64,000 nucleotides of DNA from positions 21,557,411-21,621,410 of the forward strand of contig NC_067203.1 of the NCBI RefSeq assembly GCF_026262505.1, given 5' to 3'. This document shows positions 20,926-28,698 of this stretch, piece after piece (the first letter of the stretch is position 1; each line of letters begins with the position of its first letter). A program made the translations under genes and the position numbers. Source of the stretch: Trichomonas vaginalis G3. Taxonomy: Eukaryota > Parabasalia > Trichomonadida > Trichomonadidae. Under the pieces are notes generated by a model that saw only the letters and a program-made list of their open reading frames with translations, had not been told where the DNA came from and ran no database searches.

Positions 20926-21822
20926 TTATAAGCGTTTTACATGGTATATGTTGTGATGGTTCATGACTTTAAACAGTTTTGTAGCTTCTATTTCTTCTTT
21001 TAGTATGTCAAAAGTTTTCACAATGCCGAAAGTTTCTTTATATTTCTTCTTGACATCTGAAAGAAGGAAATCGTCAGCTGTTGGATAGTTTTTGTTCAGA
21101 AATGTCAACATGTCCATTTTATCTTCTGCTGGTTTCTCTACTTCTTTCTTTAAGTCAGCATAGTCGTTTCGCATACGTTCTATCTCTTTGACGGAGTAGT
21201 TATATTTCCTTGTTGCTGCTTTACATTTTGAACATTGTGGGTTCATTTTAGCATTGTACATTGAAATTTGTCCTGCAAGTATGACTAAGGCGTAAATGGT
21301 TTTCTTTAACTCAAAGGCTGCTGGTTTTATTTGTCCGTTCCATACTTTACCTCTTCTATCTTTATCTCTTATCTGCCATACACATTTTGCAACTAACGAA
21401 ACAAAGTTGTCGTAGGTCTTAAACTCCTCCGATTTATATATGTCAATGAAATATACCATATCGCAGTCTTTGTGGTTGCAATGAAATCCAAGAAACTCAT
21501 AGTTACTCTTACGTATGAACTTCTTTATTTCTACTGAGTCAGTTGGTCTGACTTCAATTTCATCGAATTCTGGAATTGTAAGCTTTTGTTGTTGTATTTC
21601 AGGAAGTTTAGGTAGATGGTCAATAATATCCTGCATTTCATAAAGATACTGTTCATTTGTTTCATCTTTTGCAGTGCAATCTAAATCTCCTTGGAGAAGT
21701 TCCTGCTTTATCTTCTGGATTTCTGTTTCGAAAGTATATGAAGAAGGAATGAAGCTTTTCATCTCTACTAACATTGAAGTTGGGTTCATGACTAACGAGT
21801 TTGGTGCTGTTGTTGCTAACAT
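20926..21822 (-). CDS. 298-aa accessory protein with CxxC and helical core, unknown function
   Basis: ATG 21822 (MLATTAPNSLVMNPTSMLVE) is chosen because the homolog in element A (33787) starts with the same block; the longer frame reads through a hairpin module. It shows an acidic helical N-terminus, a central HCNHKDCDMVYFIDIYKSEE segment, NPQCSKCKAA (possible half zinc finger), a coiled coil (SVKEIERMRNDYADLKKEVE) and a C-terminal YPTADDFLLSDVKKKYKETF region that looks like a small winged or D5-associated helical domain. Function unknown; clustered with KilA-N genes. Confidence 0.6.
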   Translation of the reverse strand: MLATTAPNSLVMNPTSMLVEMKSFIPSSYTFETEIQKIKQELLQGDLDCTAKDETNEQYLYEMQDIIDHLPKLPEIQQQKLTIPEFDEIEVRPTDSVEIKKFIRKSNYEFLGFHCNHKDCDMVYFIDIYKSEEFKTYDNFVSLVAKCVWQIRDKDRRGKVWNGQIKPAAFELKKTIYALVILAGQISMYNAKMNPQCSKCKAATRKYNYSVKEIERMRNDYADLKKEVEKPAEDKMDMLTFLNKNYPTADDFLLSDVKKKYKETFGIVKTFDILKEEIEATKLFKVMNHHNIYHVKRL

Positions 21823-21879
21823 GTTCTTACAATAAAAATAAAAACTAACTTTATTTTTTATTTCGGGAAAATTCAAGAG

Positions 21880-22082
21880 TTTTGGTTGAAAAATACGGTG
21901 AGCCAAAAGTGGCTCGACCTCAAAACAAGCATTTTGTGAAGAATATACCAACCGCCGGAATTCCGCGGGTTGCTTTTATACAAAATTCAACGGGTGAAAA
22001 AACAGTATAAGACTAGTTCTGAGATCTCACCACTTCACCTAAAATATATTTTTGCCGAATTCAATAAAAAGAAATGGTTCAT
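21880..22082. repeat. intergenic hairpin module with KilA-N loop cassette
   Basis: Contains GAGCCAAAAGTGGCTC (5-bp stem) and a 65-bp block CATTTTGTGAAG...CAACCGCCGGAATTCCGCGGGTTGC...TTTATACAAAATTCA. That block is also inside the KilA-N genes at 22083 and 32764 and in intergenic DNA at 22977 and 31780. It is followed by ATCTCACCACTTCACC and an AAAATATATTTTT box. Confidence 0.8.
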
Positions 22083-22745
22083 TTACTCACAATATTTTTG
22101 TACAAAACGACCCCAAACTTTTAACCTCTCTTCTGCAGCTTCAAATGCTATCTTAGCGAGTTCATATTCTCTAAATTCTCTCTTTAAATCTTCTTGTTCC
22201 CATTGGTCTAGTTCGTATGGAGAATCTCTATAACCAGAACATATCTCACGTTCATGTTCTATTTGTTTTTCGCACATTTTTCTAACTTCTTGTTCGAACA
22301 AAGGTTTAGCATTCTCTACTGTATCTTCAAGTTCTTCTTCATCTAATTTCTCATGAACTTTCTTGTCTATGGAGTCCATAATTTTTCCAACTGCTATGCA
22401 ATATTTTGGAGAAGCCCACATTGCTATATAGTTTACAAGTCTTGGGTCTACATACGTTCCTCTAACCTGTTTGATTTCATCCGGAATTCCTGCATGAATT
22501 TTGTATAAAAAGCAACCCGCGGAATTCCGCGGGTTGGTATATTCTTCACAAAATGCCTTAAAATACTCTTCCCAGGACTTATTTTCCAACAACCTTCTAA
22601 AGTCTTTCCTAAACTGCTGACACATATTTGTTGCATTTATATAACCATCCTTGTCTCTACGTAAGACTTCAATACCGTTGTAAGTGCCTTTTGTGAATGT
22701 TTCGCCATTAGATTTGTTCGTGAACGTTTTTGCTTCGACTGTCAT
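22083..22745 (-). CDS. KilA-N domain protein (220 aa) with palindromic cassette in its loop
   Basis: DNA-binding KilA-N domain: residues 20-65 GTYNGIEVLRRDKDGYINAT and NMCQQFRKDFRRLLENKSWEE, closing with YVDPRLVNYIAMWASPKYC. Residues around 70-83 (TNPRNSAGCFLYK) are encoded by a 22-bp perfect palindrome inside the coding region (22507-22528). The rest is a charged helical tail (KKVHEKLDEEELEDTVENAK). Intact and starting at an ATG 20 bases after a T-rich stretch. Frameshifted paralog at 32764-33431. Likely a regulator; no nuclease motif seen. Confidence 0.8.
   Translation of the reverse strand: MTVEAKTFTNKSNGETFTKGTYNGIEVLRRDKDGYINATNMCQQFRKDFRRLLENKSWEEYFKAFCEEYTNPRNSAGCFLYKIHAGIPDEIKQVRGTYVDPRLVNYIAMWASPKYCIAVGKIMDSIDKKVHEKLDEEELEDTVENAKPLFEQEVRKMCEKQIEHEREICSGYRDSPYELDQWEQEDLKREFREYELAKIAFEAAEERLKVWGRFVQKYCE
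22507..22528. repeat. perfect palindrome inside a KilA-N coding region
   Basis: AACCCGCGGAA and its reverse complement are adjacent, with no loop. Paralogous copies at 32983 (one mismatch), 21950 and 31797 (mismatched) and 22996 (perfect, but with CGCCGG/CCGGCG arms) show the stem changing on both sides. Confidence 0.9.
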
Positions 22746-22779
22746 TTCAGTTCTTACAATAAAAATAAAAAATATTTTT

Positions 22780-23215
22780 GGGTGGTACGTCGGACATTCG
22801 TTTGTGGCTTAACCGTCGGACATTCGTTTGTGGCTTAACCGTCGGACATTGTCTTGAAACAGTACAAGTCTTGTTCTGAGATCTCACCATCTAACCTAAA
22901 ATATATTTTTGCCGAAAAAAATGAGTTTTGGTTGAAAAATACGGTGGAGCCAAAAATGGCTCGACCTCAAAACAAGCATTTTGTGAAGAATATACCAACC
23001 GCCGGAATTCCGGCGGTTGCTTTTTATACAAAATTCAACGGGTGAAAGAATACGATGAAGTCATGACAAAACATTTACGATGAAATCATGACAAAACATA
23101 TACGAAGAAGTTTATTTCTTGGACTGTTGTCTAAATGTCATGTTGTCACACTTTTTCAGAGAAGTTCGTTTAACCGAGGGACCGAGGGACCGAGGGACCT
23201 GGCTCCACCTAAAAT
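22780..23215. repeat. intergenic repeat block
   Basis: No gene. Holds two to three copies of CGTCGGACATTCGTTTGTGG, an AAAATATATTTTTGCCG box, a GGAGCCAAAAATGGCTC hairpin, the 65-bp KilA loop cassette (22977-23040), TACGATGAAATCATGACAAAAC spacers and three ACCGAGGG units (about 23175-23200). Confidence 0.8.
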
Positions 23216-23222
23216 ATATTTT

Positions 23223-23620
23223 TCAATACTTTTTCAGCACTTTTCCGTAGTTGTATATGAAAGACAATTCGAGATAAAAGTCATAGTACAATGGTATAAT
23301 ATGTTGCACACCATTTGTTGTGAACCAAACTTGAAAGTCAGAGAAACTGTTACTAGGTGGTTCGTAGAATTTAGAAGCAAAGTCATAAAAGTCCTTACCG
23401 ATACATAGAAAACCATTGTTGCTTGAACTGAAACTTGCATGACACATAACATTTTGAGGGTCAAACACGTTTCTATAAACTGTCAAATCTGCTGGTGGAA
23501 GTATAAATTTAAATGGACCATCTGGTGGTAATGGTTCGTTCTGGTTTAGTAACCGAAGAAATTGTGCCCAAGAACGTTTGTAGGGTTGTTAGATTCCCGA
23601 CGATAGGTGTCTTGGAAGAT
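23223..23620 (-). pseudogene. C-terminal fragment of the 282-aa Maverick protein family
   Basis: Matches the end of the 26596-27444 protein: LRLLNQNEPLPPDG, NVFDPQNVMCHASFSS, FYEPPSNSFSDFQVWFTT and IIPLYYDFYLELSFIYNY, but at clearly lower identity, so it is a distinct paralog. A frame change occurs near 23480. The fragment runs into host-like DNA at about 23640, marking where element B was truncated. Confidence 0.65.
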
Positions 23621-23640
23621 TTGCCTGGTGTCATCATAGT

Positions 23641-23979
23641 GTCTTTAAATCAAAAATTTTATTTTGGAGTTAGTTTTATTGATTTTTCAATAAAAAACAT
23701 TTTTAAAACAAGAAAATAAAACGATAAAATATTTATATTTTATATAAGGATCTTATATATTTAAAATAAATATCATTTTATTTTTTTCATTGGTGTCTGT
23801 CAAACCATAATACACTATTCAAAAATTCAATGTGTCTTGCGGTTTCAAAAGACACCTTCAAATTGAACGATAGCACAGACACTATTGAATTTTACCCATT
23901 GTATTTAGTTTTTACCCTTTTTATTTTTAAGAATTAATGACTGAAACAGCCGTTTTGCTATGACCTCAATCACTTTTAT
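23641..23979. other. host-like AT-rich DNA
   Basis: No ORF of interest. A small inverted repeat (GGTGTCT at about 23789 and AGACACC at about 23846) surrounds a segment containing GAATTTTTGAATAG-like inverted words. Otherwise nothing recognised. Confidence 0.4.
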
Positions 23980-24148
23980 TAAGGGTTTCGTTTTGCGAAA
24001 AAAACGTACAATACGCAATTTCGCTAAAAAAACATTTAGCTAGCAATTTCGACCTTTGACTCCACTCAAGACGTCACTTTTTTAATTTTGCGGTATCATA
24101 TTTTTGGAAAATCTTTATGAATATTATATTAAAAGTCTCTTTAATATC

Positions 24149-24154
<6 letters not shown>
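24149..24154 (+). repeat. target-site duplication TATATT, left of Maverick A
   Basis: TATATT directly precedes the A-tract of the left TIR and matches 46787-46792. Six bases is the usual Maverick duplication length. Confidence 0.75.
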
Positions 24155-24185
<31 letters not shown>

Positions 24186-24237
24186 TAGTGGGGCTTCCAG
24201 GCACTTCGTGCCTTCTAGCCCTGAAGATGTTTAGTAT
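24155..24237 (+). repeat. left TIR of Maverick A
   Basis: 29 A residues, then GGTAGTGGGGCTTCCAGG, a hairpin AGGCAC TTC GTGCCT (about 24199-24213) and TTCTAGCCCTGAAGATGTTTAG. The match to the right terminus holds to about 24231, then the two ends diverge until repeat blocks resume. Confidence 0.9.
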
Positions 24238-24246
24238 AAATGAAGT

Positions 24247-24345
24247 CTTAGAGGACAAACATGACTATGAGTTTTGATATGACAAGATAGAATATGAGAG
24301 AGGTCCTATAAACCGGAGAAAGTGTTATATAAACATCTGTCATAT
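24247..24345 (+). pseudogene. methyltransferase remnant next to the TIR
   Basis: Encodes the last part of the methyltransferase (DKIEYERGPINRRKC) with an in-frame stop upstream. It is followed by CATCTGTCA, as in element B. An older, deleted end seems to be retained outside the present methyltransferase copy at 25013. Confidence 0.7.
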
Positions 24346-25012
24346 TACTCAGAATATTATACAGAATTCAATAAAAATAATGTTTAGGGTAGAAGGTTAG
24401 ATAACCTCTTTTCTAACCTCTTTTCTACCCTCTTGAATTTGTCAAGATTTCTTCGTAAATGTTTTGTCAAGACTTCTTCGTAAATGTTTTGTCAAGACTT
24501 CTTCGTAAATGTTTTGTCAAGACTTCTTCGTAAATGTTTTGTCAAGACTTCTTCGTAAATGTTTTGTCAAGACTTCTTCGTAAAATCAGACAAAAATAAT
24601 GTTTAGGGTAGAAGGTTAGATATAACCTCTTTTCTAACCTCTTTTCTACCCTCTTGAATTTTCATGAAATTTACACCAAAAATATACTACTAGGGTCATT
24701 TACGAAGAAATCTCAACAAAGTCTTTACGATGAAATCTCAACAAAACATAGACAAGAAAGTTCATGAGAAATTAGATGAAGAAGTCTTAACAAAGTCTTT
24801 ACGAAGAAATTCATGAAAATTCAAGAGGGTAGAAAAGAGGTTAGAAAAGAGGTTATATCTAACCTTCTACCCTAAAATATATTTTTGGGTCATTTACACT
24901 CATTTACGAAGAAATCTCAACAAAGTCTTTACGAAGAAGTCACAATAAAACGTCTGTCAAAAACCGCTTTTCTGTCACTTTTCAGGAAAAAAACATTTTT
25001 ATTGTATATAAA
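24346..25012. repeat. subterminal repeats of the left arm
   Basis: Three imperfect hairpins of the GGGTAGAAGGTTAGAT...TTCTACCC type (24388, 24606, inverted at 24829) and six tandem 25-bp units CTTCGTAAATGTTTTGTCAA (about 24470-24590). Further TTTACGAAGAAATC spacers follow. The corresponding right-arm stretch is 45915-46690. Confidence 0.85.
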
Positions 25013-25828
25013 ATGAATTTTACAAAACCACCGTTACCGTTCTTTGGAAATAAGAGTAGATGTAAAGATATTATATTGAGAGAACTTAAGAAACTACCGA
25101 ATGGTCTAACATTTGTAGATTTGTTCGGTGGAAGTTTCTATATATCCCATCTGTGCCATACAATTTCCAGACTCAAAGATTATATGCAATGACTTCGACA
25201 ACTATATGGACCGTCTCAAACATATTACCAGACACAAACAATATATTGAAAGTTAAAAGAAAAGATACCTATAGGTAAGATGGAACGTATACCATTAGAT
25301 AAGAAAAATACTGTCAGAGAGGTTTTGAAAAAAGCAGAATATATAGACTGGGATAGTATATCTGCTAGACTATTATATAGTGGTGCTATAAGAGTTCATG
25401 ACATTGAAACACTTATGTCAAAAGTTTTATATCTTAACTATACAAATGTTTTCAAAGAGGACATAGAAAAATATATTGAGGGTATAGAGTTTGTGAGATG
25501 TCATTGGACAGATTTGTATGAAAAATATAAAGACAAGGAAAATGTTTTCTTTATAGTAGACCCGCCGTTCTATAACACATGGGATTTTCAATACCAAGTA
25601 GACTGGACTTTGAGAGACTCTTTAGAAACTTTAGACGTTTTACATAACCATCCATGCTTTTACTTTACATCCGATAAAAGTGGTTTGGAAAGTGTCATGA
25701 GATGGTTAGAGGACATACATGACTATGAGTTTAGATACGATAAGATAGAATATGAGAGAGGTCCTATAAACTGGAGAAAGTGTCATAACAAAGAAATTTT
25801 ACTAGTAAGTAAATGTGGTTTGAAATAG
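25013..25828 (+). pseudogene. DNA adenine methyltransferase, left-arm copy, three indels
   Basis: Same gene as 45096-45914 but with a 2-base loss near 25160, a 1-base gain near 25225 and a 2-base loss near 25250. The frame is lost and then restored. The first 45 codons and the last 182 (from 25280) are intact, including DPPFYNT. It probably gives no full-length enzyme. Confidence 0.85.
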
Positions 25829-25944
25829 GACTACTTGTTTTAGGTTTTTTCCATTGTGTCATTTATTTATTTGACGTGGCAGAAAAGTACAGAGAATATG
25901 AAGATGAACCAATGCCTGCAAATGTTCAGTATATGTACTCGTAA
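25813..25944 (+). CDS. 43-aa one-TM microprotein
   Basis: ATG 25813 lies inside the end of the methyltransferase in another frame (16-bp overlap). The peptide starts MWFEIGLLVLGFFHCVIYLF, a membrane-spanning helix, followed by a charged segment (EKYREYEDEP) and QYMYS. It is present in all four arms (44982-45111 frameshifted, 53955-54086 and 62790-62921 intact) with the same length, so selection on it is plausible. Function unknown; membrane-associated by prediction. Confidence 0.65.
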   Translation: MWFEIGLLVLGFFHCVIYLFDVAEKYREYEDEPMPANVQYMYS

Positions 25945-25967
25945 GAGATATTTTTATCTAATATTAA

Positions 25968-26330
25968 ATGGACGCACAGAACTTAGCAAATGCACAGCAA
26001 CCTGGACAACCAAACCCAGAGAATATTCCAAATGAAGTTAGAATACAAACTGCAATGGCAAACTATGGTCAAGTGCCAACAGATGTACAAATGCAAACTG
26101 CCATGTCAAATGACGCTGCGTTAGGCTTACCACCATGGTATGCAAATATGAGATGGAAAGAGTTTTATACAAACCCCGAAGTGGGATATAAACAACTCTA
26201 TGCAGATGACGCGAACACAGGAGTTGACCCAGAATATGTTTTCTACCAGAGGAGAAACAGAATGTATGAGCTCCAGTTAAAGAATGCTATGGAACTCAAC
26301 AGGAAACGTAAGAGACTAGGCGGACATTAG
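25968..26330 (+). CDS. 120-aa conserved arm protein with basic C-terminus
   Basis: Follows TTTTTATCTAATATTAA before the ATG. The N-terminus is Gln/Asn/Pro-rich (NLANAQQPGQPNPENIPNEV) with two related segments (VRIQTAMANYG and VQMQTAMSND). The centre is aromatic (LPPWYANMRWKEFYTNPEVG) and the end basic (ELNRKRKRLGG). It is identical in all four arms, which is striking compared with decayed neighbours. It may be a virion or DNA-associated protein; family unknown. Confidence 0.7.
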   Translation: MDAQNLANAQQPGQPNPENIPNEVRIQTAMANYGQVPTDVQMQTAMSNDAALGLPPWYANMRWKEFYTNPEVGYKQLYADDANTGVDPEYVFYQRRNRMYELQLKNAMELNRKRKRLGGH

Positions 26331-26348
26331 ATTTTTACATATAGTAAA

Positions 26349-26591
26349 ATGGGTTTCTTTGGAAGAATAGGAAACTTCTTTCGAAATGTTGGAAGAGGTA
26401 TATGGAATGGAATAAAATCTGTCGGAAGAGGAATTTGGAACGGAGTCAAAAATATTGGTAAAAGAGTAGGTCAGTTTGTTGGTATTATACCTAAAGACCC
26501 TGAACCAGAAGAACAAGCTCCTGTTATACAACAGCCTGAACCTGCACCACAGTCTAGTTGGCAACCAAATCCAACACCTCAACCGTATTAA
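26349..26591 (+). CDS. 80-aa amphipathic, membrane-active-like peptide
   Basis: The first 45 residues (MGFFGRIGNFFRNVGRGIWN...) form a cationic amphipathic helix containing a tandem 11-residue repeat VGRGIWNGxKx. The rest is a Pro/Gln/Glu tail (PEPEEQAPVIQQPEPAPQSS). The organisation recalls the membrane-lytic helix of adenovirus protein VI, which polintons could use to leave endosomes; this is inference from composition only. The copies at 44335-44577 and 62143-62385 are intact (the latter with substitutions that keep the helix), while the one at 53311-53550 is frameshifted. Confidence 0.65.
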   Translation: MGFFGRIGNFFRNVGRGIWNGIKSVGRGIWNGVKNIGKRVGQFVGIIPKDPEPEEQAPVIQQPEPAPQSSWQPNPTPQPY

Positions 26592-26595
26592 AAAA

Positions 26596-27444
26596 TTATA
26601 TTTTTACCGTTCGATAGTAGTTGTATATGAAACTAAGTTCTAAGTAAAACGCATGGTATAATGGAACTATTCTCTTTCTTCCATCTGTTGTAAACCATAC
26701 TTGAAAGTCTGAAATACTTCCACTTGGTGGTTCATATAGCTTTGTAGGTTTTTCGTAAAAGTCATTTGCCAAGCATAAAAAAGAGTTTTGTGCACCAGAA
26801 AATGAAGCATGAACTATAATAGCAGCTGGGTCGAAAACATCTTTAAATAAATATGGTTCATCTCTTGCATATCGACTGTAAATATTTGCTAAAGGAAGTT
26901 CGACTTTCTGATTTAACATTCTTTGCAAATAATACCATGACATTGCAGTGAATTCTGTATATATTTGTTCGTCTTTCTTTGGATTGTCTTCGTAGATTTG
27001 AAATGACACTTGTGAATTTTGTTTGTCATATACAATTCTCACATAAAGTGTGCTCTCGGTATTTGCATATTCATCAGCATATTTTGCATAACATGAATTT
27101 ATTTTATCTTCTATATTTTTTAACGCAGTCTGTAGAGAAGATGAAAGGTCAACTTGTATTAGCTCAATTTCTTCCCACATTTTTCGTTTCCCTTCAGATA
27201 TATAATCTATATGAAACCTTACAATAAATGGAAAACTTTTATCTTCTACAGACACAAACTTCATTCTACGAAAGCCAATAGCTTTTGTGACAGATGGGTC
27301 TCTTAGCCATCTTAATGGGTAGTCAAAACGATAGCCTTCATGCTTTACGGTCTCTGTCTCAAACTTTTGACCGACATTAGTAAAAAGTTCATCTAATGGT
27401 TTAGTTGTAGCAACTCTTGAATTTTCTTTTTCTATTGGAAGCAT
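26596..27444 (-). CDS. 282-aa Maverick arm protein, unknown function
   Basis: Conserved pieces: KPLDELFTNVGQKFETETVK, YRFDYPLRWLRDPSVTKAIG, a beta-rich middle (FPFIVRFHIDYISEGKRKMW) and a C-terminal domain NSFLCLANDFYEKPTKLYEP...SDFQVWFTTDGRKRIVPLY. Paralogs at 31490 (truncated), 48257/57219 and 61298 share the N-terminal RFDYP-RWL-KAIGFRR signature. It is divergent from the fibre gene across 18 bp, so a structural role linked to the fibre is possible. No enzyme motif seen. Confidence 0.65.
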   Translation of the reverse strand: MLPIEKENSRVATTKPLDELFTNVGQKFETETVKHEGYRFDYPLRWLRDPSVTKAIGFRRMKFVSVEDKSFPFIVRFHIDYISEGKRKMWEEIELIQVDLSSSLQTALKNIEDKINSCYAKYADEYANTESTLYVRIVYDKQNSQVSFQIYEDNPKKDEQIYTEFTAMSWYYLQRMLNQKVELPLANIYSRYARDEPYLFKDVFDPAAIIVHASFSGAQNSFLCLANDFYEKPTKLYEPPSGSISDFQVWFTTDGRKRIVPLYHAFYLELSFIYNYYRTVKI

Positions 27445-27462
27445 ATTTTATCTAGAATAAAA
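27445..27462. promoter_or_regulatory. 18-bp bidirectional promoter (282-aa gene / fibre)
   Basis: ATTTTATCTAGAATAAAA is all that separates two divergent ATGs. It reads as a T-run plus TCTAGA core in both directions. The same sequence lies at 43466-43482, 52441-52457 and 61280-61297 with small changes. Confidence 0.6.
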
Positions 27463-28698
27463 ATGTCGAAAGAAACAGCGTCTATGAGAGAAATACAACA
27501 CAACCGACAACTCATTTTGCAAGCTCTAAATAAGAACACAACAAACTTTTCAAACTATTCTAAGATATCTGAGTCATTGAAAGAAGGAAACTTAAAACTG
27601 ACGATAAACCCAATGACAGATGAGTTTCTGTTTCAAGACAGTAAGAACCATACTGTTTGTATAAATCCAACAAAAAGAACTTTAAACGAGAAACCTATAG
27701 ATGAACTTCTTTTGAAAGCAGATATTGACAACAAAGCTGACAAAGAGTATGTAGATGCAACAAGAGACTATATTCTCGCATGGACAGATAGAACATACCC
27801 ACAAAAACACCATACACATAACATCTATGACGTAGATGAACTACCAGCAATGTTAGATGACAAAGCGGATAAAACATATGTTGACAATAAAATGTCAAGT
27901 GAAGTGACAAGAGCTGACAAAGAATATTCTAAAAAGACTCATACACATACCATTGCAAATATTACAAACTTACAAGAAACCTTAAACAGGAAAAGTGACG
28001 TTGGACATACACACGATTTCTTCGCAACTGTTGGTATAGAAAATATTGAAGGAACGGTTGAAGAAACTGGTGGGGATGTATTAAATTGGAAACCTCCTAA
28101 CTTTCCACAAGGTTTAACATCGGATGAAGACATAACAACGATGAGATACATTAGATGTAGAAATGTCTATGTCATGGAGGATGAAAACAAAGTTAAATTC
28201 ACTGCTCAAGATTTATATGATAAAAAAGCTGACAAAACAGAGCTTCAAACGTTAAAGACAGAAATACTTCAAACAGTATATCCTATAGGTTCTATTTACA
28301 CGTCAATGAACTCTACCAGACCAGAAGTAGTACTTGGTTTTGGAACTTGGACTCAAATAGTCGACAGGTTTTTGTATTGTGCAAACTCTTCAAAGGAAAC
28401 AGGTGGAAGTAAAACGATTTCAGGTGCAAATTTACCTGCGCACAGTCACTACGTAAGTTTAACTACATCTGAAGCAGGTTTGCATAGTCATAGATTTTGG
28501 GATTGGTCAGGAATGACAAAAGGTAAAGGATATGATGTTAAAGAGGACGTTAAGTTTGCTATAAATTGTTACTGGAGTAACACTGAGGTAGGAGGAAGCC
28601 ATACACATCGCGTTTCAGGATATACGCAAACAACGGGACAAAGTAAAGACTACATGCCACCTTACATGACAGTTTACGCATGGTATAGAAATGCTTAG
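27463..28698 (+). CDS. phage-like trimeric fibre with gp10-type C-terminal receptor domain
   Basis: 411 aa, intact. After a helical start (residues 1-50) come repeats of KADKxYVD type (about 86-98, 133-145, 255-265), typical of phage tail-fibre shafts. Three HxH motifs (HTH at 117-119, 160-162, 182-184) resemble the metal-binding histidines of T4 gp37. Residues 273-411 (YPIGSIYTSMNSTRPEVVLG, FGTWTQIVDRFL, NLPAHSHYVSL, YMPPYMTVYAWYRNA) match the baseplate gp10 C-terminal/collar-type domain of tailed phages. Probably the virion attachment fibre. Its stop codon overlaps the integrase stop by 3 bases. Confidence 0.8.
   Translation: MSKETASMREIQHNRQLILQALNKNTTNFSNYSKISESLKEGNLKLTINPMTDEFLFQDSKNHTVCINPTKRTLNEKPIDELLLKADIDNKADKEYVDATRDYILAWTDRTYPQKHHTHNIYDVDELPAMLDDKADKTYVDNKMSSEVTRADKEYSKKTHTHTIANITNLQETLNRKSDVGHTHDFFATVGIENIEGTVEETGGDVLNWKPPNFPQGLTSDEDITTMRYIRCRNVYVMEDENKVKFTAQDLYDKKADKTELQTLKTEILQTVYPIGSIYTSMNSTRPEVVLGFGTWTQIVDRFLYCANSSKETGGSKTISGANLPAHSHYVSLTTSEAGLHSHRFWDWSGMTKGKGYDVKEDVKFAINCYWSNTEVGGSHTHRVSGYTQTTGQSKDYMPPYMTVYAWYRNA

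Larger units (their letters stand above)
7060..23640 (+). mobile_element. Maverick/Polinton element B, right end missing
   Basis: It starts with an A-tract and the GGTAGTGGGGC terminus (7069). It carries structural genes, helicase, SSB-like protein and packaging ATPase on the plus strand, then KilA-N type genes on the minus strand. It ends in a truncated copy of the 282-aa family (23223-23620) followed directly by host-like DNA, with no right TIR. Genes from 7.4 to 15.6 kb are frameshifted, while those from 15.6 to 22.8 kb are intact. Polymerase and integrase are absent. Confidence 0.8.

Noticed and set aside
24346-24600. Possible CRISPR-like array (six 25-bp repeats)
   Set aside because: Units are direct tandem repeats without spacers, in a eukaryotic transposon, with no cas genes.
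26979-27227. Antisense ORFs to arm genes (for example 82 codons at 26979, 93 codons at 29775 and their copies)
   Set aside because: Shadows of conserved genes on the other strand, repeated only because the genes are repeated.
26596-27444. 282-aa protein as the adenovirus-type cysteine protease expected in Mavericks
   Set aside because: I could not find the ordered His, acidic, Gln and Cys residues of that family, so no protease gene is called in this window.
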